Assembly: GCA_004297005.1 (NCBI GenBank)
Contig: SCVA01000025.1
Span: 1 to 64,000, forward strand
DNA from: Nevskiaceae bacterium
GTDB taxonomy: Bacteria > Pseudomonadota > Gammaproteobacteria > Nevskiales > Nevskiaceae
DNA length: 64,000 nt
Reading direction: 5' to 3'
This document shows positions 1 through 8,332 of this stretch, in pieces. Within the stretch, counting starts at the first letter, position 1. The number at the start of each line of letters is the position of its first letter. The translations under genes were made by a program, and so were the position numbers. The notes under the pieces are model-generated. The model did no database searches. It saw only the letters and a program-made list of their open reading frames with translations, and had not been told where the DNA came from.

Positions 1-449
1 GGTCCCCTTCGGAGCGCCGAGAAGCGGAGGTCTCCGGGGGTATGGAAGCCGGCGCCTGTTTGAGGCGCCTATAGGGCGCCGAGTTCGCCGGCGTCCCCCG
101 GAGACCGAGCATCGCAGGTTTACCCCCGAAGGGGGCGCTACGCAGGGGTGTGCTTTCTTTTGCTTACTTTTCTTTGCACAAGCAAAGAAAAGTGAGTCGC
201 CAGGGGGCGAAAAAAAGCTATCAAGCTCTGCAAAGCTAAAAGAGCGCGAACGCGCGAACCACGCCAAGAAGATCGCACCAACAGCGCAGCAAAAAGGGCG
301 CGAACGCGCGATCCACCCAGCCCTGAAGGGCTCCCCTAATCCATGCGGACGACGAAGCCCCTTCGCGCCCTGCCTATCGTGCTCCGCGAGCCATCCGTTA
401 GTGATGGCCAAGAACAAAACAGCGGTACCACGTGCAGAGGAGAAGATGA
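1..449. repeat. Gene-free left end with long inverted repeats
   Basis: No credible gene is seen. Two strong inverted repeats stand out. The first pairs 29-40 (GGTCTCCGGGGG) with 95-106, with a second nested pairing of 49-54 with 86-91, so it could fold into a long hairpin. The second is a perfect 12-bp stem, 166-177 with 182-193, with a 4-nt loop. Two copies of a GCGCGAACGCGCGA motif follow near 243-315. Such structures are typical of dispersed extragenic repeats in gammaproteobacteria. They could also end transcription of whatever lies to the left. Confidence 0.6.
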
Positions 450-2753
450 ATGCGTCGCAAGCCCCGTCTTGTGTTGCTGTCACTGAGCGCCCTCTCGGCC
501 CTGTATGGCCCGGCCCAGGCTCAAGCCCCTAAGGAAACCCCTTCCGAGTCCGGCTCCACCGTGCTGGAGACCGTCACCGTAACCGCACAGAAGCGCGAGG
601 AAAAATTGCAGGACGTGCCGATCGCCATCACGGCGATGAACAAGGCGCAGTTGCAGGCGCGCGGCATCGACAACGTGGCCGACCTCAGCGCGCTGGCCCC
701 GGGTCTGCAAGTGAGCCGGTCGCCCTCCAACGACAGCATTTCGCAGATCGCCATCCGCGGTAACTCCGAGATCAATCCGGCGATCTACTGGGACCCGGCG
801 GTGGGCATCTATATCGACGGTGTCTACCTCGGCAAGTCGCAGGGCACGGTGTTTGATGTCGTCGACCTGCAAAGGGTGGAAGTGCTGCGTGGCCCGCAGG
901 GCACGCTCTATGGCCGCAACACCATCGGTGGCGCCATCAATCTGGTGACCCGTCCGCCGACCGGCGAGTGGGGCGGCGAAGTCAGCACCGATGTCGGCAA
1001 CTACGGCGCCTGGGTGCGCAAGGCCTCGGTGGACCTGCCCGCCTTCGGCATCGCCAAGCTGTCCTTCGCGGCGCGTTCCGAGCAGCGCGACGGCTGGGTC
1101 GAGACCCAGCCGGGCAGTTCGGTGTCGGAGATGAACGACCGCCACAGCAACGGCTTCCGCTTCGCGGCCGACATCGACTTCAGCGAGGATTTTCAGGCGG
1201 CGCTGCGCTACGACCGCTCGGCGATCAACCAGAACGGCACCTTCAGTCAGCTCTACCGGCTGCGTCCGACCGGCGCCTTCGACCCGGCGGCGCCGGGCGG
1301 CGCCTTCCTGTTTGGTGCCCTCTCCGCTTCGGCCTCTACCGAGCGGCAGGAAACCGCAGCCGTGGATGGCCCGCAATATCAGAAAGTGATCGTCAAGGGC
1401 GCCTCCGCGACCCTCAGCTACAAGCTGGGTGCCAACGACACGCTGAAGTCGATCAGTGCCTATCGTCAGTTGGTCAACAACGACGGCGGCGACTACGACG
1501 GCTCTTCGCTGGCCATCGCCCAGACCGAGCGCATGACCACCTTCGACCAGGCCTCGCAGGAGCTGCAATGGGTGGGCCAGCGCGGCGCGTTCAACTACGT
1601 CGGTGGTTTGTACTACTACCGCGACGACGGCGATACCAACAATCCGCAGTCGTACTTCTTTGGCGGCGCCAACTACGACTCGCGCTACGGCACCCGCACC
1701 AATGCCCGCGCGGTCTACGGGCAGTTGGACTATCAGGTGATGGAGCCTCTGAGTCTGAGCGCCGGTCTGCGCTACACCTCGGAAAAGAAGGCGCTGACCC
1801 GCACCTTCGGCGTTGCCGGTGCCGCGCCGGCGCCGTTCTTCTACTTCATTCCGGAAGGCACGGCGGCCGAGAAGACCTTCGACGCCTTCACGCCCACGGT
1901 GAGCGCCAGTTGGAAGTTCAACGAGCAGCTCAGCACCTACATTCGCTACGCCGAAGGTTTCAAGAGTGGCGGCTTCAATGGGGAGTTCAGCGACACCACC
2001 TTGTCCCCGGCGCAGAACGTCGCCGAAACGCAGACGCCGTTCAAGCCGGAAAAGCTGAAGTCATTCGAGCTGGGCGCCAAGAGCAGCTTCGCCGGTGGCC
2101 GCGCGCAGCTGAATGCGGCGATCTTCCACAACAAGCTCGACGACTATCAGGTGTCGGTGTTCACTGCCTCGGGCGCGGCGGCCTCGGTGATCCGCAATGC
2201 TGGCCAGGCAACCATCCAGGGTCTGGAGCTGGAGGCGGTTGTACAACCGATCAAGGCGCTGCGCCTGCAGGCCAACTACGCCTGGCTGCATGGCAAGTAC
2301 GACGAGTTCATCGACCTTGATCCGACTCTGGGCGTGGACACCAACCAGGCCGACAATCGCGCCCTCGTCCATGCGCCGCAGAACACCTTCAACCTGGTGG
2401 CCGATGCCCAACTGGCGCGGCTGTCCTTCGGTGAACTGCGCGCGCTGGTCGATTACGCCTACACCAGCTCCTACTACACCTACCCCTACCAGCTCGCGGC
2501 CACCAACACGGTGGCGCCGGTCGCCGGCGACACCAAGGTCAGCGCCCATGGCCTGCTCAATGGCCGTCTGGCGCTGGGCAAGCTGAAGCTGGGCAGGACC
2601 GCCAGCGGCGAGCTGGCGCTGTGGGTGCGCAATGCCCTGGACGAGGACGAGCCAGTGAACTTCATCGACTTCGGCCCCGGCTTCGGCAACCTCACACCTT
2701 CGTACTTCTTGGACCCGCGCACCTTCGGAGCGACCGCGACCTTGCGCTGGTAA
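450..2753 (+). CDS. TonB-dependent outer-membrane receptor
   Basis: Predicted 767-residue TonB-dependent receptor that would import a substrate through the outer membrane using energy passed on by TonB. A signal peptide covers about residues 1-25, ending in an Ala-rich cleavage site. It is followed by a TonB-box-like stretch with ETVTVTAQKR near residues 40-49. A plug domain follows (IRG..., VLRGPQGTLYGRNTIGG near 150-168), then a long beta-barrel that ends with a C-terminal aromatic residue, as outer-membrane barrels do. An AGAGGAGA ribosome site sits about 7 nt before the ATG. Its position at the head of steroid-degradation genes suggests steroid or another hydrophobic ligand; that is inference, since the sequence does not identify the ligand. 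Confidence 0.9.
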   Translation: MRRKPRLVLLSLSALSALYGPAQAQAPKETPSESGSTVLETVTVTAQKREEKLQDVPIAITAMNKAQLQARGIDNVADLSALAPGLQVSRSPSNDSISQIAIRGNSEINPAIYWDPAVGIYIDGVYLGKSQGTVFDVVDLQRVEVLRGPQGTLYGRNTIGGAINLVTRPPTGEWGGEVSTDVGNYGAWVRKASVDLPAFGIAKLSFAARSEQRDGWVETQPGSSVSEMNDRHSNGFRFAADIDFSEDFQAALRYDRSAINQNGTFSQLYRLRPTGAFDPAAPGGAFLFGALSASASTERQETAAVDGPQYQKVIVKGASATLSYKLGANDTLKSISAYRQLVNNDGGDYDGSSLAIAQTERMTTFDQASQELQWVGQRGAFNYVGGLYYYRDDGDTNNPQSYFFGGANYDSRYGTRTNARAVYGQLDYQVMEPLSLSAGLRYTSEKKALTRTFGVAGAAPAPFFYFIPEGTAAEKTFDAFTPTVSASWKFNEQLSTYIRYAEGFKSGGFNGEFSDTTLSPAQNVAETQTPFKPEKLKSFELGAKSSFAGGRAQLNAAIFHNKLDDYQVSVFTASGAAASVIRNAGQATIQGLELEAVVQPIKALRLQANYAWLHGKYDEFIDLDPTLGVDTNQADNRALVHAPQNTFNLVADAQLARLSFGELRALVDYAYTSSYYTYPYQLAATNTVAPVAGDTKVSAHGLLNGRLALGKLKLGRTASGELALWVRNALDEDEPVNFIDFGPGFGNLTPSYFLDPRTFGATATLRW

Positions 2754-2778
2754 GCACACGACTTAAGGACAGGCAGGC

Positions 2779-3543
2779 ATGACGCAGAGACTCAGGGGCA
2801 AGATCGCGCTGGTCACCGGTGGCGGCCAGGGCGTGGGGCAGGGCATCGCTTACGCACTGGCGGCCGAGGGTGCGGCGGTGGCGGTAACCGGCCGCACGCT
2901 TGCAAAACTCGAAGGCACTGTCGCCGAGATCGGGCGCCGTGGCAGCCGCGGCCTGGCGCTGGCCTGCGACGTGAAGAACGCCGGCTCGCTGGAGCAGGTG
3001 GTCGCGGAGACGGTGGCGCAGCTCGGTGGCCTCGACATCCTGGTCAACTGCGCGCAGGAGGTGCCGCTGGGCACGCTCAACGGCCTGAGCGAGGCCGCGT
3101 TCGCGGCGGGCTGGGAATCCGGCCCACTGGCGACCTTCCGCCTCATGCGGCTGGCCTATCCGCATCTGAAGAAGGGCGGCGACGGCAACATCATCAACCT
3201 CGCGTCCTCGGCCGCCTATCGCTGGGACGCCGCCGGCTATGGCGCCTACTCGGCGGTGAAGGAGGCGATCCGCCAGCTCACCCGCGCCGCCGCCTGCGAG
3301 TGGGCGAAGGAAGGCATCCGCACCAACTGCATCCTGCCGCTGGCCGACTCGCCGGCGATGGCGGGCTGGAGCGCGGCGCGGCCGGAAGAGGCCGCCGCCT
3401 TCGTCGCCACCGTGCCGCAACAGCGCGTCGGCGCCTGTGAGGCCGACATCGGCCGCTTCGTCGCCAATCTCTGCACCGAGGACTGCCGCTACATCAATGG
3501 CCAGAGCATCGGCGTCGACGGCGGCCAGGCGTTTCTTGGGTGA
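2779..3543 (+). CDS. SDR-family oxidoreductase
   Basis: Classical short-chain dehydrogenase/reductase of 254 residues. The Rossmann motif TGGGQGVG lies at 13-20 and the catalytic Ser143/144, Tyr157 and Lys161 have normal spacing. The usual NNAG motif is altered to NCAQ at 90-93, which is unusual but occurs in some family members. It starts 25 nt after the receptor gene and is probably co-transcribed with it. A hydroxysteroid or hydroxyacyl-CoA substrate would fit the neighbourhood, but the substrate cannot be read from the sequence. Confidence 0.85.
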   Translation: MTQRLRGKIALVTGGGQGVGQGIAYALAAEGAAVAVTGRTLAKLEGTVAEIGRRGSRGLALACDVKNAGSLEQVVAETVAQLGGLDILVNCAQEVPLGTLNGLSEAAFAAGWESGPLATFRLMRLAYPHLKKGGDGNIINLASSAAYRWDAAGYGAYSAVKEAIRQLTRAAACEWAKEGIRTNCILPLADSPAMAGWSAARPEEAAAFVATVPQQRVGACEADIGRFVANLCTEDCRYINGQSIGVDGGQAFLG

Positions 3544-3580
3544 GGCACCGCGGCTTGCGAGCACTGCTCGCGGCGGTGCC
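3544..3580 (+). terminator. Strong hairpin directly after the SDR stop
   Basis: GGCACCGC at 3544-3551 pairs with GCGGTGCC at 3573-3580, and inside it GCGAGC (3557-3562) pairs with GCTCGC (3566-3571). It begins at the base after the stop codon. There is no T-tract, so it may slow or process the transcript rather than end it. Two copies of the palindrome-like word GCCATGGATGGC follow (near 3590 and 3636), a common extragenic motif. Confidence 0.45.
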
Positions 3581-3666
3581 GAACGTCCGGCCATGGATGG
3601 CCGGGCAGGGGGCGGGTACGGAGTGCACCGTCGCGCCATGGATGGCAGGGAAAAACTAGGAAAACC

Positions 3667-4881
3667 ATGAGCACCGCCTTCACCACGCTACAGATCGGCC
3701 CCCTGAAGCTGCGCAACCGCTTCATCAAGTCCGCCACCAACGAGGGCATGGCCAAGGGTGGCGTGCCCTCCAAGGCCCTGGTCGAGCATCACCGGCGCAT
3801 GGCCGCCGGCGGTGCGGCAATGACCACGGTGGCCTACTGCGCGATCAGCGCCGACGGCCGCACCTTCGACGATCAGGTGACGCTGGACGAACCCAGCCTC
3901 AAGCACCTGCGCGCGCTCACCGACGCGGTGCACCGCGAGGGCGGCGCCGCCTGCGCGCAGATCACCCACGGCGGCTGCTTCACCTTTGTGAAGCAATCCG
4001 CGGGGCGGCCGATCAGCGCCTCCGGCGGCTTCAATCCGCCCGGCTCGATCAGCGGGCAGTTCTTCAAGTCGGCGATGACCGAGGCCGATCTCCAACGCGT
4101 CGCCGAGGAGTTCGTGCAGGCCGCGCTGCGCGCCGAGCGCGCCGGCTTCGATGCGGTCGAGATTCACATGGGTCACGGCTATCTGCTCAGCCAGTTCATC
4201 TCGCCCAGCTACAACAAGCGCCGCGACCGTTGGGGCGGCAAGACCGCCGCCGAGCGGGTGCGCTATCCAGCGCTGGTGCTGCGCCGGGTGCTCGATGCCG
4301 TCGGCGAGCGGCTGGCGGTGACCTGCAAGATCTGCGTCACCGAGGGCTTCAAGGGTGGTGCCACCGCCGAGGATGCGGTGCAGGTGGCACAGGCGCTGGA
4401 GCGCGAGGGGGCGCATCTCTTGGTGCTCAGCGGCGGCATGAACGTGGAGTCGCCCTGGGCGATCTTCGGCAGCAACATGCCCAAGGCCGCCACCGACGTG
4501 ATCGACAACCCGGTGGTACGCATGGCCACCCGGCTGATGAAGCTCTGGGAGCCGAAGGTGCCTTTCCACGAGCTGTATCTGCGCGAGCACTCGCTGAAGG
4601 TGCGCGCCGCGGTGAAGATGCCGCTTGCCTATCTCGGTGGTGCCAAGTCCATGGCCGGCGTGCGGCAGGTGCTGGCCGACGGTTTTGATGCCGTGGTGAT
4701 GGGCCGCGCGCTGATCCACGAGCCCAATCTGGTCAATCAGTTCCGCGACGGCACCGCCACGGTGTCCGGTTGCACCGCCTGCAACGAATGCGTGGTGAGC
4801 ATGTACACGCCCGGTGGCACCCGCTGCGTGCTGCATCCGCCCAGCGATGTGAAGCTCAACCAGACGCCAGCGGCGGCCTAA
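3667..4881 (+). CDS. OYE-type FMN oxidoreductase with Fe-S site
   Basis: 404-residue NADH:flavin oxidoreductase of the old-yellow-enzyme family, with the TIM-barrel start LKLRNRFIKSATNEG and the HMGHGYLLSQFISP stretch typical of the family. Near the C-terminus Cys369, Cys372, Cys375 and Cys387 form the four-cysteine [4Fe-4S] pattern seen in 2,4-dienoyl-CoA reductase and in the bile-acid enzymes BaiCD/BaiH. The second, pyridine-nucleotide-binding half of those large enzymes is absent, so this is a barrel-only form. A steroid enone or dienoyl-CoA reductase or dehydrogenase role is plausible from context but unproven. Confidence 0.85.
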   Translation: MSTAFTTLQIGPLKLRNRFIKSATNEGMAKGGVPSKALVEHHRRMAAGGAAMTTVAYCAISADGRTFDDQVTLDEPSLKHLRALTDAVHREGGAACAQITHGGCFTFVKQSAGRPISASGGFNPPGSISGQFFKSAMTEADLQRVAEEFVQAALRAERAGFDAVEIHMGHGYLLSQFISPSYNKRRDRWGGKTAAERVRYPALVLRRVLDAVGERLAVTCKICVTEGFKGGATAEDAVQVAQALEREGAHLLVLSGGMNVESPWAIFGSNMPKAATDVIDNPVVRMATRLMKLWEPKVPFHELYLREHSLKVRAAVKMPLAYLGGAKSMAGVRQVLADGFDAVVMGRALIHEPNLVNQFRDGTATVSGCTACNECVVSMYTPGGTRCVLHPPSDVKLNQTPAAA

Positions 4882-4924
4882 GCGGCGGCCTTGGGCAGCG
4901 ACAACTGAATGCCCGCGCAACCGC

Positions 4925-5006
4925 GTAGGGTGGGCTTCAGCCCACACGTCGTAGGGCCGCACTCCGCATTACCCCCCGTGGGCATGCCTCGCTTTGCCCA
5001 CCCTAC
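4925..5006. repeat. Extragenic palindrome
   Basis: GTAGGGTGGGC at 4925-4935 is the exact reverse complement of 4996-5006, with internal self-complementary stretches (GGGCTTCAGCCC). The word GTAGGGTGGGCTTCAGCCCAC is a familiar dispersed element in many proteobacteria. It lies between the flavoprotein gene and a convergent gene of lower GC, and could act as a bidirectional terminator. Confidence 0.7.
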
Positions 5007-5011
5007 CTCGC

Positions 5012-5773
5012 TCATGACGTTTGCCATTCTGCTTGATGGTGTCCGGCGCAAAGGCCCATCACTTTGGCGACGAGACTCCAAAACTCTTCATAGCCGCACC
5101 GATGGTGTTCGTCTGGCGCTACCCAGAAAAAAGTCACAGACCGCTCCGGGTTGTCCTTAGTGTTTGCGTCAATGATCGATTGGACATGGTGCAGTCGGTG
5201 CATGAACTCGCAGTTCAGCAGTTTGGTAGTTGCCTCAATGATCTCTGGGGCGAGGAACGTTACATAGATTTGTAGCCCGGTCGTCAGCTGCTCAGAGCCT
5301 TGTCTAGCAGTGTTCTCGAACATCTCCCACCACTTCGGATACTCCTTGCCGTCGTAATAGGGTGACCGTGCATTGAGGTTTAGGCGCGAAAGCGCTGCGC
5401 GACGATCAGTAGCGAGGAGGTCGGCCGGCGAAAGTGGTTCTGGGTGTCCTTCGTGCCAAAGCCGAGATTCCTTGAAGACACAGACAATTCGCTCAACGCC
5501 TCGTAGGAGTTGATCTTGTCCAATAAGAGCAATCTCATTCCGAAGAGCTTGCTGGGAAGCTTGGGACGCGTGGTTGCGCTTCGTAACAAGCAAAGAGGTC
5601 ATGAGCGCAACGGCGCCAATACCAACGACCACCCAGCCCACCAACGTAACTTTTGAGAGGCCGATGGCGGCTTCGTTCCACTTTGGAGCGCCGACTACAG
5701 CAACTAGCGCTGCAATGAAGGCAACGACGGGTGGAACGTAGTCGAGAGACCGTGAAAGGCGGGAGCGAATCAT
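5012..5773 (-). CDS. Unrecognised membrane-anchored protein
   Basis: I do not recognise the family of this 253-residue protein. Two hydrophobic segments, about residues 13-30 and 43-62, would anchor it in the inner membrane. The remaining 190 residues look soluble, with a Trp/Tyr-rich middle (YPKWWEMF near 145) and His/Cys-rich words (RLHH, EHHRCGYEEFW, AGHH) near the C-terminus. Base composition is clearly less GC-rich than the neighbours and codon use is more AT-tolerant, so recent acquisition is likely. No ribosome-binding site is obvious before the ATG. It stands alone and faces the flavoprotein gene. Confidence 0.6.
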   Translation of the reverse strand: MIRSRLSRSLDYVPPVVAFIAALVAVVGAPKWNEAAIGLSKVTLVGWVVVGIGAVALMTSLLVTKRNHASQASQQALRNEIALIGQDQLLRGVERIVCVFKESRLWHEGHPEPLSPADLLATDRRAALSRLNLNARSPYYDGKEYPKWWEMFENTARQGSEQLTTGLQIYVTFLAPEIIEATTKLLNCEFMHRLHHVQSIIDANTKDNPERSVTFFWVAPDEHHRCGYEEFWSLVAKVMGLCAGHHQAEWQTS

Positions 5774-6105
5774 TTGTTGGCGGCTAACAGCAAATTAGGA
5801 GGAATGCCGTCCCTACATGCAATGTTGGTCCGGGCGCCGAAGTCGGGCACTAAGCCCCTGTTCTTGAAAGCGGTCGCATTCATCCCGTCTCCTTATGCGG
5901 TGTTCGCCCGGACGTTCCCGGCGCCCTAGTTCGATGCTGCCCCGGCAGGGGGTGAGAAGCAAGGAGCGATTGCGGCCGGATCAACCGCCTTGGGCTGCGT
6001 ACGGCTAGCCCAAGACCCAGGCCGTTCGGCCTGACCCGGATCGGCGCCTGTTCAATCGCTGGCATGGCCTAAGCTGTCCTCCCTTTCTGGAGAGAGATAG
6101 AGCCC
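5774..6105. other. Intergenic stretch without a gene
   Basis: About 330 bases between the AT-richer membrane-protein gene and the crotonase gene. Only shadow reading frames are present. It should hold the promoter of the crotonase gene, whose ribosome site GGAGAGAG lies at about 6089-6096. No operator, RNA gene or clear repeat is seen. Confidence 0.5.
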
Positions 6106-7005
6106 ATGGGCCACAACAACTACAGCGCGCTCGACTACACGGTTGCCGACGGCATCCTCACGCTGACGCTCAACCGTCCCGAGCAGATGAATGCCTTCAC
6201 GGTGGAGATGGCCAACGAGCTGGTCGCCGCCTTCGACCGCGCCAGCGAGGACGACGCGGTGCGCGCCATTGTCGTTACCGGCGCCGGCAAGGCTTTCTGT
6301 GCCGGCATGGATCTCAGCAAGCCGGGCAATGTCTTCGGCCTCGATGAGAGTCAGCGGCCGACGCTGGAAGATATGCATACGCGCCTCGACGACCCCGCCA
6401 TCCACGACGGCGTGCGCGACACCGGCGGCCGGGTGACGCTGTCGATCTACCGCTGCAAGAAGCCGGTGATCGGCGCCATCAACGGCGCGGCGGTCGGCAT
6501 CGGTGCCACCATGACGCTGGCGATGGACGTGCGGTTGGCCTCCGAGAAGGCGCGGATCGGCTTCGTGTTCGGCAAGATCGGGATCGTGCCGGAGGCCTGC
6601 TCCAGTTGGTTTCTGCCGCGCATCGTCGGCATCTCGCAGGCGCTGGAGTGGGTGCTGAGTGCCGACATCCTCAGCGCCGAGGAGGCCAAGGCAGGTGGCC
6701 TGGTGAAGGCGGTCGTGGCGCCCGATCAATTGCTGCCGGAGGCATACACGCTGGCCCGCAAGTTCGTGGCAGGCCGCTCGCCGGTGGCCGTCGCCCTGGC
6801 CCGGCAGATGCTGTACCGCAACTCCGCGCAGCCGCACCCGATCGAGGCGCACCGCATCGACTCGCTGGCGATGTTCTACACCAGCCTGGGTGACGGCAAG
6901 GAAGGGGTGCGCTCGTTTCTGGAAAAGCGCGCGCCGGACTTCGCCGCCAAGGCCTCCGCCGACATGCCGCCGTTCTACGCCGACTGGGCGGTGGAGCCGC
7001 GCTGA
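6106..7005 (+). CDS. Enoyl-CoA hydratase/isomerase (crotonase) family
   Basis: 299-residue crotonase-fold protein acting on acyl-CoA thioesters in the cytosol. The oxyanion-hole motifs are present: AFCAGMDLS near 64-72 and INGAAVGIGA near 125-134. The second catalytic glutamate position is kept (IVPEACSSW), but the first is replaced in GATMTLAMD. This suggests an isomerase or a one-glutamate hydratase rather than classical enoyl-CoA hydratase. It lies in a single-gene unit next to steroid genes; the substrate is unknown. Confidence 0.85.
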   Translation: MGHNNYSALDYTVADGILTLTLNRPEQMNAFTVEMANELVAAFDRASEDDAVRAIVVTGAGKAFCAGMDLSKPGNVFGLDESQRPTLEDMHTRLDDPAIHDGVRDTGGRVTLSIYRCKKPVIGAINGAAVGIGATMTLAMDVRLASEKARIGFVFGKIGIVPEACSSWFLPRIVGISQALEWVLSADILSAEEAKAGGLVKAVVAPDQLLPEAYTLARKFVAGRSPVAVALARQMLYRNSAQPHPIEAHRIDSLAMFYTSLGDGKEGVRSFLEKRAPDFAAKASADMPPFYADWAVEPR

Positions 7006-7142
7006 GCCGGGCGGGTGTTCTGGCTCGCGGTTTGCGAGCTGCATCCCGTGTCGCGCCCGGCGCGATTGGTTACGCTAACCGCGTCGCTGGGAGCACCGCT
7101 CCCGCCGCCCCCACTCACTGTCCTCACCCGCAGGAGCCCGCC

Positions 7143-7313
7143 GTGCCCTCAGACAACAACGAAGAAAAGTTCACCCGCACCGTCGCCTTCGTGAAGCAGC
7201 GCCAGGCCGAGAAGGAAAAAGACGGCCGCTGGACCGGCAAGGTGTCCTTCGTCATCGGCGCCATCGGCGCCACGGCCATCGTACTGGGTACGCTGTACTT
7301 CCTGTTCCGCTGA
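7143..7313 (+). CDS. Small single-pass membrane protein
   Basis: 56-residue protein started by GTG with a GCAGGAG ribosome site 6 nt upstream; longer in-frame starts upstream would give an unlikely Ala/Pro-rich leader. The first 32 residues are charged and helical-looking (KFTRTVAFVKQRQAEKEKDG), followed by one hydrophobic helix at about 33-55 and a C-terminal Arg. It is probably an inner-membrane small protein with a cytoplasmic N-terminus. Function unknown. It is followed by a strong hairpin. Confidence 0.65.
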   Translation: MPSDNNEEKFTRTVAFVKQRQAEKEKDGRWTGKVSFVIGAIGATAIVLGTLYFLFR

Positions 7314-7335
7314 GCGGGGTCACCGGCGCTTGTTG

Positions 7336-7364
7336 GCCGGCTCCGGAGCTGCTCCGGGGCCGGC
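7336..7364. terminator. Bidirectional hairpin between convergent genes
   Basis: GCCGGCTCCGGAGC (7336-7349) pairs with GCTCCGGGGCCGGC (7351-7364) with one wobble pair. It lies between the small membrane-protein gene and the convergent SDR gene. A short TTT follows on the plus strand. It probably terminates both transcripts. Confidence 0.65.
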
Positions 7365-7377
7365 TTTGCATTTCGGC

Positions 7378-8280
7378 TTAGAGATAGCTCAGGCCGGTGA
7401 GTTGTTGCGATACGAGCCACAGGCGCCGCGCCAGCTCCGGGTCTTTCGCGGCGGCGCTGCAGTCCACGCGCTTGGGTAGGCCGCCCAGCTCCTTGTAGCC
7501 GCCGGGGCCGTAGTAGTCGCCGCCTTTCACCGCGGCGCCGGTGGCGGCCATCAGCGCCGGTAGCGCCCCGATCTCCGGTTTCTGCGCGAACAGCCGCGTC
7601 GACAGGCGCATGAAGAAATTGCCCAGATCGAGATTGGTGGCCGTGTAGCCAGGGTGTGCCGCGACCGCGATGCTGCGCTTGCCGGCGCGGCGCAGGCGAC
7701 GTTCCAGCTCGAAGGTGAACAGCAGCGCCGCCAGCTTGCTGCGGCCGTAGGCGTCCATCTCCTTGTAAGGGCGCCGGGTCAGTCCGGGGTCCTCCGGGTC
7801 CAGACCCTGCGTCATGCGGTGCGCGAGGCTGGCCATGCTCACCACGCGCGCCGCGGGCGCGGCCTCCAGACAGTCCAGCAGCAGGCCGGTAAGCGCGAAC
7901 GGCCCGAGGTGGTTGGTGGCGAGATGGGTCTCGAAGCCGTCCTTGGTCTTGCCCTGCGGAACCATGATCGCGGCGGCGTTGTGGATCAGCACATCCAGAC
8001 TGGCGTAGCGGGCCCTGAAGGCATCGGCGAAGCGGCGCACCGAGGCGAGGTCGGCGACATCGAGTTCCATTGCCTCCACCTTCGCCGTTGGCTGGGCCGC
8101 ACGCAGGCTGGCGACAGCCGCCGCGGCCTTGGCGGGATCGCGGCAGGCCAGCACCAGTTCGGCGCCCGCACCGGCCAGCCCGAGAGCGATCTGGTAGCCG
8201 AGTCCTCGGTTGCCGCCGGTGATGAGGATGCGCTTGCCGTGGAGGTCGGGCAGTGCGTTGAGGTTGCTTGGATGACTCAT
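7378..8280 (-). CDS. Retinol-dehydrogenase-like SDR
   Basis: 300-residue SDR of the retinol dehydrogenase/WW-oxidoreductase-like type. The cofactor motif TGGNRGLG lies at 21-28, and CRD after the second strand suggests NADP preference. The NHLGPFAL motif is at 123-130, with catalytic Ser151, Tyr178 and Lys182. It is transcribed leftward, 52 nt after the 5-alpha-reductase-like gene, so the two probably form an operon acting on steroids or other hydrophobic alcohols. The substrate is not proven. Confidence 0.85.
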   Translation of the reverse strand: MSHPSNLNALPDLHGKRILITGGNRGLGYQIALGLAGAGAELVLACRDPAKAAAAVASLRAAQPTAKVEAMELDVADLASVRRFADAFRARYASLDVLIHNAAAIMVPQGKTKDGFETHLATNHLGPFALTGLLLDCLEAAPAARVVSMASLAHRMTQGLDPEDPGLTRRPYKEMDAYGRSKLAALLFTFELERRLRRAGKRSIAVAAHPGYTATNLDLGNFFMRLSTRLFAQKPEIGALPALMAATGAAVKGGDYYGPGGYKELGGLPKRVDCSAAAKDPELARRLWLVSQQLTGLSYL

Positions 8281-8332
8281 GGCGATGGCCGCTTGGGTGG
8301 TCTGGGGGAAGAAAGATGCGCTGTGCCCGGGC

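Noticed and set aside
968-2320. Long plus-strand frame of about 450 codons inside the receptor gene
   Set aside because: It is an Arg-rich shadow of the receptor reading frame without motifs or a ribosome site. Many other long overlapping frames in the window are shadows of the same kind, caused by high GC content.
5774-5800. GTTAGCC-like word (minus strand) just before the start of the lower-GC membrane protein, resembling an integron attC core
   Set aside because: No matching core site or folded partner was found upstream or after the gene, and there is no integrase, so a cassette origin is not supported.
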